From an uncultured Granulosicoccaceae bacterium (GTDB taxonomy: Bacteria; Pseudomonadota; Gammaproteobacteria; CALCKW01), in NCBI GenBank assembly GCA_937965695.1, contig CALCKW010000009.1:62001-126000 (forward strand): a stretch of 64,000 bases of DNA. The letters run 5' to 3'. The notes under the pieces are model-generated. The model worked only from the letters and a program-made list of their open reading frames with translations. It ran no database searches and had not been told where the DNA came from. Position numbers and translations under genes: made by a program. Shown here piece by piece: positions 56,739 through 64,000 of the stretch; the stretch's first letter is position 1, and each line of letters opens with the position of its first letter.

Positions 56739-58025
56739 CTAATAGCCTACAAAGCTCGGCATCCAGAGCGCCAGCTGAGGAAAAACAATCAGCAGCAACA
56801 CCATCAAAAACAACGCGACCACGAAAGGCGCTGCGCCAAGCATCACATCGCTCATGGCCCCACGCTCACGTATTCCCTGCACCACGTAGAGGTTTATCCC
56901 AATAGGCGGTGTGATCAGCGCAGTCTCCAACAATACCATTAACAAGATGCCGAACCAGACCGGATCATAACCCAGCGCCACCACGATAGGTGTCACCAGA
57001 GGTGCCATGGTCAAAAGCATCGACAAAGTTTCCATAAAACAGCCTAGTACCACCAGAAGAGCAATAATTGCTAGCAAGGTTTGCAGTGGCGACATACCAG
57101 ATTTTTCAATCAGTGTCGTGATCTCGCTGGTCAACCCAATCATGGACAGAACGAAGTTCAAAAACACCGCGGCGATGATTATCAACATGATCATAGAAGT
57201 GGTCCGTACAGTTCCTTCGATCGCTGCGCGCAACATTTGAAAATTCAGCGCTCTATTCCACACAGCTAACAACAATGCCGCGACAACACCGAGCGAAGCC
57301 GCTTCGGTGGGCGTTGCTAAGCCTGCATAAATAGAACCGACCACCACCAAAAACATACCCAATGGCGGTATCAGCTGAGGCAGCACAGCCAGTTTTTCAG
57401 AGAAACTGCTTCGCAGACGCTCGCCCCCCCATTCCGGCTTGAGCTTGCACAGCACAATGACGGTCAGCATAAAAATCAGAGCCAAGACTAAACCCGGTAC
57501 AAAGCCCGCAAGATAGAGCTCCGGTACAGAGGTATCTGTTAATAAGCCGTACAAAATCAAGTTAATCGACGGTGGAATGAGTATTCCCAATGTACCGCCA
57601 GCAGCAACAGTGCCCAAAAAAAGCTGCTCGTTATACCCTCGCTTTTTGATCTGTGGCAACGACACCGTGCCAATCGTGGCCGCAGTTGCAACCGACGACC
57701 CCGAGGTGGCTGCAAATAAAGCACTGCTGCCAATGTTGGCGTGCATCAAACCACCAGGCAACCAACCCAACCAGTGCGCCATCGCGTTGTACATGCGCTC
57801 CGTTATGCCAGCACGCAACAACAACTCCCCCATCAACACAAACATCGGAATCGCCACCAACAAGAAATCGATACTCGTCTGCCAAGCCATATCAGCCAAC
57901 GCTCGGTGCAACGGCATGCCGCCCTGCACAACCTCTAAAACGAAAGCCAAACCACCGAGTGCAGCAGCCACCGGAACAGCGACGGCAAGTAGCGCCAATA
58001 ATACAAGCAGTGTAGTCAACAACAT
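56739..58025 (-). CDS. dctM: TRAP transporter large permease subunit (DctM)
   Basis: This 428-residue inner-membrane protein has about 12 helices. DctM motifs include SALFAATSGSSVATAATIGT, GTVAAGGTLGILIPPSINLI and the C-terminal LMVLLETALITPPIGINLYV. It forms the ion-coupled channel with DctQ. It starts 3 bases after the dctQ stop. The 140-base gap to the oxoprolinase gene holds no separate gene. Confidence 0.94.
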   Translation of the reverse strand: MLLTTLLVLLALLAVAVPVAAALGGLAFVLEVVQGGMPLHRALADMAWQTSIDFLLVAIPMFVLMGELLLRAGITERMYNAMAHWLGWLPGGLMHANIGSSALFAATSGSSVATAATIGTVSLPQIKKRGYNEQLFLGTVAAGGTLGILIPPSINLILYGLLTDTSVPELYLAGFVPGLVLALIFMLTVIVLCKLKPEWGGERLRSSFSEKLAVLPQLIPPLGMFLVVVGSIYAGLATPTEAASLGVVAALLLAVWNRALNFQMLRAAIEGTVRTTSMIMLIIIAAVFLNFVLSMIGLTSEITTLIEKSGMSPLQTLLAIIALLVVLGCFMETLSMLLTMAPLVTPIVVALGYDPVWFGILLMVLLETALITPPIGINLYVVQGIRERGAMSDVMLGAAPFVVALFLMVLLLIVFPQLALWMPSFVGY

Positions 58026-58028
58026 GAT

Positions 58029-58604
58029 CTACACCTTTTCATCGGCAATTTGCTCATCGGTATTTTTGGCACCGATTAGCAGAGAGACTTCGTTCCACTG
58101 TCGTTTCAGCGCGCGATCAATGGCGCAGGCGAGCAACAACAGTGCAGTAAAAAGAAAATAGGCCCAACCAAAAAGCCAAGGCAATTGTACCCAAGCCAGT
58201 GGTGTGCGCCGAGGCGTGATAGAACGCGAGCCGTACTCCAGTGTGTCGGCGACCATACTCCAGCCCATATAGACGAGTGCACCAGCAAAACAGGCAAGCA
58301 CCAACATGCCAAAAACATCTGTGACAAATCTAAACGGCCGTGGCAAATGCGCGTACATGGCATCCACGCGGATATGCGCTCTATCCAACAATACCTGGCT
58401 TAGTCCCAGCGACAAGGCAATACCAAAAGCGTATCCGCTCAGCTCATCCACCCCGCCAATACTGTAATTGAACAGTGTTCGCCCTATCACTTCAGCACAC
58501 ACTAATAACGCTGATGCCAACAGCAGAGCGCCAGCTACCCACACCAAAACGCGGCTGAGCTGCCGCGTAAGATTCAACAAGGAATCAAGCATTTGATTCT
58601 CCAA
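58029..58604 (-). CDS. dctQ: TRAP transporter small permease subunit (DctQ)
   Basis: This 191-residue four-helix membrane protein is of the DctQ family: RVLVWVAGALLLASALLVCA, VIGRTLFNYSIGGVDELSGY (conserved R-x(n)-W/E region), LLDRAHIRVDAMYAHLPRPF, and WVQLPWLFGWAYFLFTALLL. A second in-frame ATG four codons in is an alternative start. It lies between dctP and dctM in a leftward operon, with a strong hairpin upstream. Confidence 0.92.
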   Translation of the reverse strand: MENQMLDSLLNLTRQLSRVLVWVAGALLLASALLVCAEVIGRTLFNYSIGGVDELSGYAFGIALSLGLSQVLLDRAHIRVDAMYAHLPRPFRFVTDVFGMLVLACFAGALVYMGWSMVADTLEYGSRSITPRRTPLAWVQLPWLFGWAYFLFTALLLLACAIDRALKRQWNEVSLLIGAKNTDEQIADEKV

Positions 58605-58622
58605 GGGATGGATTCAGATAAC

Positions 58623-58647
58623 TCCCGTGCTCAGAACGAGCACGGGA
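58623..58647 (-). terminator. intercistronic hairpin between dctP and dctQ
   Basis: TCCCGTGCTC pairs perfectly with GAGCACGGGA around five bases, 13 bases past the dctP stop. There is no T-run, so it more likely protects the dctP mRNA end than terminates fully. Confidence 0.6.
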
Positions 58648-58660
58648 ACTGACAGAGGGC

Positions 58661-59704
58661 TTACTCAGCTTTTGCCTGTACGCCTAGAATTTTACCAACC
58701 GAGCCGTTCCAAGTGGCGGCGCAGTCTGCTCCACAACGCGCTGCCCAGCGGGGAATAACCACTTCATTGGCGACACGATCACGCGCTACTAAATCTTCGG
58801 CGCTTGGCTCAACGAGAACCATTGATCCTTTTTCACCAATATCACATGCCTGACCTGTAATACAGCTGATCGCCACTTCGTCTTCAAGTGCAGTCTCAGC
58901 CCACATACGATCAGTCAAAGCGTCGATCTCACTTTGCAACAAGGCTTGTTGATCGGCAGGCATCTTGTTCCACTTATCAAGATTGATCGCTCCAAATGCG
59001 ATACCCCAACCGACGCGAAGCGTATAAGCGTGCGTTGCTACTTGGTACCACTTAGCTTTGTAAGCTGACATGGTGCCGGTAATAGCGCAATCAACCACAC
59101 CTTTTTCAAGTGCTGGAATAACTTCAGCAAATGGCACTGTCACAGATACGCCGCCAACACCTTCGACAAAATCACCCAACGATGTGGTATAGACACGAAC
59201 CTTTTTGTCTTTGAGGTCGCCGATGCCGCTTATCTCAGCATTGCACCACAGAGTCTGACTAGGAAAGGGATACAGCTGCATCAACTTGGCATTATACGTT
59301 TCTTCAAATGCCTGCTCTAGTGCAGGGAAAAAAGCATCACTGACTTCGCGCTGCGTGTCTATATCCTGCGTCAATGAAGACAAATCGACGCCTTCAAAGA
59401 TGGGGTTATCAGCAGCTACATATCCCGGCAATCCAAAGGCAAAATCAAATACACCGTTTTTCACCAGTCGCATAATTTCAAAACCCTTGAGTCCAAGTTC
59501 GGTCTGAGGTTTGATATCTCCAATGATCTGCCCATCGGATGCCTCGGCAATACGCTCATTCCAGAACGGCCCTTCATGCTTCGTGTAGTTCGTAAGATTC
59601 CCCCACGTCCCTACTGCTTTTATGGTGGTAACTGCAGTAGCGCTAACGGGGGCTAATAAAAGTGTCATTGAAAGGGACAAGGCCGTGACTAAGATTTTCT
59701 TCAT
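58661..59704 (-). CDS. dctP: TRAP transporter periplasmic binding protein (DctP family)
   Basis: This 347-residue binding protein has a signal peptide (MKKILVTALSLSMTLLLAPV, SATA). The mature region has DctP motifs: GPFWNERIAEASDGQIIGDI, KGFEIMRLVKNGVFDFAFGL, GDLKDKKVRVYTTSLGDFVE and KGVVDCAITGTMSAYKAKWY. Four or more Cys in the C-terminal part (SCITGQACDIG, RCGADCAATW) may form disulfides, unusual for the family. The ATG has GAGG 8 bases upstream; a 59-residue upstream extension is not a signal peptide. The ligand is inferred to be D-glutamate, oxoproline or a similar acid. Confidence 0.93.
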   Translation of the reverse strand: MKKILVTALSLSMTLLLAPVSATAVTTIKAVGTWGNLTNYTKHEGPFWNERIAEASDGQIIGDIKPQTELGLKGFEIMRLVKNGVFDFAFGLPGYVAADNPIFEGVDLSSLTQDIDTQREVSDAFFPALEQAFEETYNAKLMQLYPFPSQTLWCNAEISGIGDLKDKKVRVYTTSLGDFVEGVGGVSVTVPFAEVIPALEKGVVDCAITGTMSAYKAKWYQVATHAYTLRVGWGIAFGAINLDKWNKMPADQQALLQSEIDALTDRMWAETALEDEVAISCITGQACDIGEKGSMVLVEPSAEDLVARDRVANEVVIPRWAARCGADCAATWNGSVGKILGVQAKAE

Positions 59705-59745
59705 GTTGAATCCTCTATGGTGTGTAGTCGTTTGGAGCGTTGTGT

Positions 59746-60579
59746 TTACGATTGTTCTAGAAAAGGAGGGAGTCGATCTTCTGGCACATCGGTGACTAGC
59801 ATGTGACCGGGGGTATGACTGATGCACAGTGACGGACGCGCGCGATCGAGCGCATTTTGCGACGTGACACCACAGGCCCAAAAAACAGGTATTTGCCCAG
59901 GCTCGAGCACGATGGCATCACCCCAATCGGGATTGTTTAAATCGTGGATGCCAATTGCTTCAGGAGAACCCCAGTGCACAGGCGCGCCGTGTGCATGTGG
60001 ATATTTTTCACAAATATTGCGCACCGTGTCCAATGCCTCTGCATCGATTCCACGCATCGATACCACCATATTGCCGCCGTACTTGCCTGCCTCGCGACAG
60101 GCGAGTTCAGTTCTAAACATGGGCACGGTCGTGTTGTGCTTGACGTGATAAAGATCAACACCTGCTCGCATTAGGGCCTGCTCAAAAGTAAAAGAACAGC
60201 CTAGAGCGAAAGTTACCAAGTCCTCGCGCCAGAGTGCGCTGATATCTTTGTGCTGAGCAACTAGCTCACCGTGGCGATAGACGTTGTAACCCGGCACGTC
60301 GCTGCGCAGATCTAGATTTTGCGCCAAGGTGTCAATACCTACGCGACCGGTATCGCTTACACCCACTAAGGGACAGGCTTGAGGATTACGCTGACAAAAA
60401 CGCATAAAGTCCAGCGCTTCATCTTCTGGCAGAATAACCACGTTAGCCTGCAGCATGCCCGGCGCAAGGCCCGCCGTGTGGCCTGTGTACTGGCAAGCGC
60501 GGATAGCTTGACGTAGTGATCTGCTATCGAGTTGTTGTGCTTCGATGAAGCCAAGAGAAGCCGGTTTGGTCGCTGACAT
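59746..60579 (-). CDS. DUF1445 putative hydro-lyase / D-glutamate cyclase-like protein
   Basis: This 277-residue cytoplasmic protein is of the DUF1445 family: RACQYTGHTAGLAPGMLQAN, FCQRNPQACPLVGVS, DVPGYNVYRHGELV, FALGCSFTFEQAL, VVSMRGIDAEA, HGAPVHWGSPEAIGIHDLNN and PVFWACGVTSQNAL. The mammalian member DGLUCY carries this domain and converts D-glutamate to 5-oxo-D-proline. The ATG at 60579 is chosen over a TTG at 60621. The neighbouring 5-oxoprolinase and TRAP genes support a role in D-glutamate/oxoproline turnover (inference). Confidence 0.9.
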   Translation of the reverse strand: MSATKPASLGFIEAQQLDSRSLRQAIRACQYTGHTAGLAPGMLQANVVILPEDEALDFMRFCQRNPQACPLVGVSDTGRVGIDTLAQNLDLRSDVPGYNVYRHGELVAQHKDISALWREDLVTFALGCSFTFEQALMRAGVDLYHVKHNTTVPMFRTELACREAGKYGGNMVVSMRGIDAEALDTVRNICEKYPHAHGAPVHWGSPEAIGIHDLNNPDWGDAIVLEPGQIPVFWACGVTSQNALDRARPSLCISHTPGHMLVTDVPEDRLPPFLEQS

Positions 60580-60606
60580 GCTGTGCACTCTGAGTCGTTC
60601 CGTGAC

Positions 60607-60676
60607 AGCTATTGTGCTCAAAGTGCATGATAATCACTATTTGTATATTTTGATCAGAAGTGATCCAAATTATTTA
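60607..60676 (-). promoter_or_regulatory. probable promoter/operator between LysR and DUF1445 genes
   Basis: The short AT-rich gap carries the near-palindrome TGATCAGAAGTGATC (around 60651-60665) and, to its left, ATAATCACTATTTGTATAT. These are the kind of T-N11-A inverted elements bound by LysR proteins. No confident -35/-10 pair is assigned. Confidence 0.35.
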
Positions 60677-61555
60677 TCACATCACTTGTTTTGAAACCTC
60701 TTGTGCCAGCGCCGCCACTTGCTCGGCTAAGACATTGCGCGGCGTGGCAACCGTCGAGACAGTGAAATTAAGCGCGGGCGGAGCCCAGCCAGGATCAAAC
60801 CGCAATAACTCACCTCTTTCACAGGCTGGATCAGCTAGCAAGCGTGGCATCGCGCCAACACCCAAACCAGCAGCGATCATTTTCAAACAGGCAAAAAGTG
60901 AGGATGACGGGAATATCCGCACAGATGGTCCATAGTGTTTTAGCAGGCCTGCAGATAATTCCCGGTAAGGCCGAGTATGGATGGCATAACTAATAATGGG
61001 CTGATGATAAAACTCAGCTAGGTCAAATTCCTGCGGCGATACTTTGGCACTGCGATACCAATAGAGTTCAAACGGTGGCAATGTTTTATTGTCGACACTG
61101 AAATCTGAAACAGGTCCCATCAACACGGCTAAATCAAGACTGCGAGCCAATAGCTGTTCACGCAAGTTTGCCGAAATATCCACAGTCACTGACACATTGA
61201 CTTGAGGATATGCACTATTTATTGCTTCCAATAGTTCCGGTAGCCATGCTTGCACAATAGTCTCCGAAACGCCTATGCGGAGCTCGCTCTCAAAAGCCGC
61301 TGAACCTTTTAAATCGAGCTCTATGCGCTGCTGCAATTCGTGCGATTGTCTCGCATACACTAACAATCTCTCACCTGCCCGAGTACAGCTCATTCCGCTG
61401 GCAGAACGTTCGAATAGCGAACATTCTAGCGTTTGTTCCAGCTTTGCTATACGTGCTGATACGGCTGGCTGCGACAAATGTAAGTGTTCGGCTGCACGGC
61501 GAATCCCACCCAATTCAGCCACCCATAGAAAAGTGCTGAGATCTTTGCTGTTCAT
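60677..61555 (-). CDS. LysR family transcriptional regulator
   Basis: This about 292-residue regulator has an N-terminal winged HTH (FLWVAELGGIRRAAEHLHLS, QPAVSARIAKLEQTLECSLF) and an effector domain starting at about residue 90 (ELRIGVSETIVQAWLPELLE), with FPSSSLFACLKMIAAGLGVG near the C-terminus. It is on the same strand as and just upstream of the DUF1445-TRAP-oxoprolinase genes, so it probably controls them. An ATG three codons upstream is an alternative start. Confidence 0.9.
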   Translation of the reverse strand: MNSKDLSTFLWVAELGGIRRAAEHLHLSQPAVSARIAKLEQTLECSLFERSASGMSCTRAGERLLVYARQSHELQQRIELDLKGSAAFESELRIGVSETIVQAWLPELLEAINSAYPQVNVSVTVDISANLREQLLARSLDLAVLMGPVSDFSVDNKTLPPFELYWYRSAKVSPQEFDLAEFYHQPIISYAIHTRPYRELSAGLLKHYGPSVRIFPSSSLFACLKMIAAGLGVGAMPRLLADPACERGELLRFDPGWAPPALNFTVSTVATPRNVLAEQVAALAQEVSKQVM

Positions 61556-61691
61556 AGACAACATACTCTAGTAGTCAGAAGCGACAATTAGCATACACAG
61601 GTTTTTTATAACGCATCACTGATGCTCCAAAATCCCTGCAACGCCTTGTGAATGTTAAACTGATCTATCACCGCTACTTTTGATTTCCAAC

Positions 61692-62966
61692 ATGACGCAC
61701 TCCGTTTCTCGTCGCCGTGCCCTGCTCGCTTTTGCTCTGGGTCTAGCCTGCTTTTGTTACGCCTTTGTACAACGCGTGATGCCGAGCGTGATTATCGATG
61801 AGCTCGTGTCCGATTTGGCGGTCGGCGGCGCGGCATTGGGATTGTTGTCTGGTGCATACTTTTATGCCTATGCCAGTATGCAAATTCCCGTTGGCATGTT
61901 GATTGATCGCTACGGCCCCAGGCGACTGCTGAGCCTCGCCATGCTGGTTTGTGTGATAGCAAGTGCTTGGATGGCGAGCAGCGAGAGCTTGTACGGCGCC
62001 GTGTTTGCCCGCGCGCTGATTGGTGCTGCTGTGGCCTTTGGCTTTGTGGGCACTTTGGCCATTGTAGCTCGCTACTTTGCGCCCGGGCGATTTGCGTTGA
62101 TGGGCGGTGTCTTGCAGTCGGCGGGTATGCTGGGAGCGGTGCTTGGCCAAGCACCACTGCGTTTATTAGTTGAGCAATTTGGTTGGCGCGGTACGCTCTG
62201 GGGGCTCGCTGCATTTGCCGCTGTTCTAGCCGTGCTGTTGTGGTGTTTTTTGCCCGCTGGTCATCAGCAGATCAAACCATCTGTCGATGAGCCCCGTCCG
62301 TCTGTGCGTGGCGATTTGCGCAAGGTTTTTGCGAAGCGCCAGAACTGGTACGGTGCGGGTCTTGGATTTGGTCTGGCAGCACCCATGCTTGCATTTTCAG
62401 GTCTGTGGGCTGTGCCTTGGCTAGAGCAAACCTATGGCTTCACCACCGCAACAGCGGCGTCGCTAGCCTCGCTAAACTTTGTTGGCAACGCAGTAGGCGC
62501 ACCGCTGTTGGGTTGGTGGTCCGATCATATCGCCCGTCGCAAACCGGTGTTAATTTTCGGTGCTTTCACAGGCTTGATATGCACTTTGTTGACTATCTAT
62601 GTCGAACATTGGACCAAGGCTGAACTCGCTCTTTTATTTTTTGCTTCTGGCTTAGCAGCTGCAGCCATCCCCACCACCTTCGCCGCCCTGCGTGAACTCA
62701 ACCCACCTGCTGTAGCGGGTACAACTCTTGGGTTGGTCAATATGTTTGTGGTTGGCAGTGGAGCCGTCTTGCAGCCTTTGATCGGCACTCTGTTAGATAG
62801 CGCTGCCGAGCCATCAGTCAGCTCAACCATTGCGTATAGTGCATCGAACTACAACACCGCGTTTGTTACTATAGTGCTTGCTAATGCAGTGGCTTTCGCT
62901 TGCGCTCTGTCGATTCGGGAATCAAATTGTCAGAATACGACCTTAACTTTAGATCAAACAACCTGA
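61692..62966 (+). CDS. MFS transporter
   Basis: This 424-residue membrane protein has about 12 helices of the major facilitator superfamily. It has the loop 2-3 motif MLIDRYGPRRLLSLAML and FARALIGAAVAFGFVGTLAI, and a second-half counterpart GWWSDHIARRKPVLIFG. Helix 1 starts ALLAFALGLACFCYAFVQRV, as in the oxalate/formate or nitrate-like subgroup. The substrate is unknown. The ATG giving MTHSVSRRRALL is used; a TTG four codons earlier is unlikely. It is transcribed away from the LysR gene, 136 bases distant. Confidence 0.9.
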   Translation: MTHSVSRRRALLAFALGLACFCYAFVQRVMPSVIIDELVSDLAVGGAALGLLSGAYFYAYASMQIPVGMLIDRYGPRRLLSLAMLVCVIASAWMASSESLYGAVFARALIGAAVAFGFVGTLAIVARYFAPGRFALMGGVLQSAGMLGAVLGQAPLRLLVEQFGWRGTLWGLAAFAAVLAVLLWCFLPAGHQQIKPSVDEPRPSVRGDLRKVFAKRQNWYGAGLGFGLAAPMLAFSGLWAVPWLEQTYGFTTATAASLASLNFVGNAVGAPLLGWWSDHIARRKPVLIFGAFTGLICTLLTIYVEHWTKAELALLFFASGLAAAAIPTTFAALRELNPPAVAGTTLGLVNMFVVGSGAVLQPLIGTLLDSAAEPSVSSTIAYSASNYNTAFVTIVLANAVAFACALSIRESNCQNTTLTLDQTT

Positions 62967-63092
62967 GTACGTACTATACTACTACTCGTGAGCATTGCTG
63001 AACATTTCAGAGTAAGCTAGGGAAGATAACTAAGAGTGAAGACCAAATTTAAATGCCTAAAGAGCATTGATTGGTTCATATATAACTGTCAG

Positions 63093-63105
63093 GGCTTTTT
63101 AAGCC
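63093..63105 (+). terminator. small hairpin plus T-run in SBP leader
   Basis: GGCTT pairs with AAGCC around three T, and a T-run follows at 63114-63121. It may terminate readthrough from the MFS gene or attenuate the binding-protein transcript. Confidence 0.4.
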
Positions 63106-63121
63106 TCGCTATTATTTTTTT

Positions 63122-63164
63122 CGAAACGAGGAAGATGAGGTCTCATCACCTCCGCCGCGTTTCG
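63122..63164 (+). promoter_or_regulatory. tiered leader hairpin upstream of peptide-type binding protein
   Basis: CGAAACG/CGTTTCG (63122-63128, 63158-63164), AGG/CCT (63129-63131, 63149-63151) and GATGA/TCATC (63134-63138, 63143-63147) nest in one 43-base structure, ending 23 bases before the ATG at 63188. Confidence 0.55.
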
Positions 63165-63187
63165 CTACTTCTGTACAGGGGAAAAGC

Positions 63188-64000
63188 ATGTCGAAAGAAC
63201 TACATTCATTGGGTCGTCTGGTTGCAGCCGGTAAATTGAGCCGCAGAGACTTTCTCGGCCGCGCCGCCGCTCTTGGTGTTGCCGCGCCATTCGCTACAGC
63301 AATTTTGTCGCAAACAGCACACGCTGCCGACGAGCCAGTCCGTGGTGGAACGCTCAAGGTCGCTGCAGATGGTGGTGAGTCCACCAACACATTAGACCCA
63401 GCCCTTACTGCTTCTTTGGTCCCTCAGCTGAACAGTCGCGCGTTTGGTGACACCTTGTTTGAGGTATCAGCAACGGGAGAGATACAGTACCGTTTGGCCA
63501 CTGAGATGAGCTCAGACGAAACCGCTAAAGTTTGGACCGCCAAAATTCGTCAAGGCGTTAAGTTCCATGACGGCAGCACAATGACGGCCGACGATGTCGT
63601 CGCCACTATGCAGCGTCATTCAGGCGAAGACAGTAAATCTGGTGCACTTGGCATCATGAAAGGTATTGAGTCCGTCACTGCCGATGGCGAAAGCGTCGTA
63701 TTCACCATGAATGAGGCAAACGCTGATTTACCTTTCTTGCTGTCAGACTATCACTTGGTTATTCAACCGAACGGCGGTCTAGACAATCCTGCAGCAGGTA
63801 TCGGCACAGGTCCTTACAAGTTGGTCTCTGATGAACCTGGCGTGCGTCACGTTTGGGAACGTTTCGACGGCGACTGGGACGGGGCTAATCGTGGCTATGC
63901 CGACACCATTGAAATAGTTGTTATCAACGACGGAACCGCTCGCCTCGCTGCGCTGCAAAGCGGACAAGTTCACATGATCTCAAGGGTTGAGCCCAAGGTT
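63188..64000 (+). CDS. peptide/nickel-type ABC transporter substrate-binding protein, Tat-exported (3' truncated by window)
   Basis: The frame is open to the window end, so only the first 271 residues are seen. The N-terminus has a twin-arginine-type signal (LSRRDFLGRAAALGVAAPFA, cleavage near AHAADE). The mature part begins VRGGTLKVAADGGE and has SBP_bac_5 motifs: TLDPALTASLVPQLNSRAFG, KIRQGVKFHDGSTMTADDVV and GIGTGPYKLVSDEPGVRHVW. It would bind peptides or similar solutes for an ABC importer encoded beyond the window. GGGG lies 6-9 bases before the ATG. A structured leader lies upstream. Confidence 0.93.
   Translation, partial: MSKELHSLGRLVAAGKLSRRDFLGRAAALGVAAPFATAILSQTAHAADEPVRGGTLKVAADGGESTNTLDPALTASLVPQLNSRAFGDTLFEVSATGEIQYRLATEMSSDETAKVWTAKIRQGVKFHDGSTMTADDVVATMQRHSGEDSKSGALGIMKGIESVTADGESVVFTMNEANADLPFLLSDYHLVIQPNGGLDNPAAGIGTGPYKLVSDEPGVRHVWERFDGDWDGANRGYADTIEIVVINDGTARLAALQSGQVHMISRVEPKV

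Noticed and set aside
57577-58161. 194-codon plus-strand frame opposite dctM/dctQ
   Set aside because: Pro/Ala/Asn-rich antisense translation of hydrophobic helices; no support.

Overview
The window looks like a chromosomal stretch from a free-living, probably marine, gammaproteobacterium. The evidence is mnmA followed by hflD, the ftsK-lolA-rarA-crcB-serS neighbourhood, a lexA gene preceded by gammaproteobacterial CTGT-N8-ACAG SOS boxes, a class GN ('marine proteobacterial') sortase module, and many TRAP and ABC uptake systems. There is no phage, integrase, CRISPR array or complete insertion sequence. The only mobile-like DNA is a small inverted-repeat element present at three intergenic loci.

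Layout: 1-1.2 kb holds the end of mnmA, then hflD and a bidirectional terminator. 1.26-3.07 kb holds a membrane-anchored DUF4332/helix-hairpin-helix protein paired with a BON-OmpA protein. 3.4-15.2 kb is a long leftward cluster: an acyl-CoA ligase, a complete branched-chain-amino-acid-type ABC transporter (LivG, H, M, K, F), a PaaK-like ligase, a peroxidase-related (AhpD/CMD) protein, acetoacetyl-CoA synthetase and a DUF1285 protein. A perfect 20-bp palindrome lies in its promoter region. 15.5-16.8 kb encodes an unrecognised acidic-tailed protein. 17.4-23.1 kb holds a TAXI-type TRAP transporter, a class V PLP enzyme and a divergent LysR regulator.

23.5-33.1 kb is housekeeping: tRNA-Ser(UGA), a Bax-inhibitor-1 protein, serS, crcB, queG, rarA, lolA and ftsK. 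queG is inserted divergently between crcB and rarA, which are normally adjacent. 33.5-37.6 kb holds a SIMPL protein and a fadI/fadJ beta-oxidation pair. 38.1-45.2 kb holds a predicted lipoprotein, a large DUF349 protein, nudC, lexA and a GlcD-like FAD oxidoreductase. 45.3-51.4 kb is the most unusual region: a membrane ClpP-like protein faces a four-gene overlapping operon encoding a VIT/VWA sortase target, a class GN sortase and a CreB/CreC-like two-component system.

51.5-61.6 kb starts with an orphan Tdi1-like immunity protein, a HopJ-family protein and a GFA-family protein. It continues with a leftward set that fits D-glutamate/5-oxoproline use: LysR, DUF1445 (D-glutamate cyclase-like), a three-part DctPQM TRAP transporter and a fused ATP-dependent 5-oxoprolinase/hydantoinase. 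61.7-64 kb holds an MFS transporter and the start of a Tat-exported peptide-type ABC binding protein that runs off the window. Uptake of small organic acids and amino acids, feeding acyl-CoA and oxoproline catabolism, is the main metabolic theme. Starts were adjusted where an upstream Shine-Dalgarno sequence or signal peptide favoured an internal codon.
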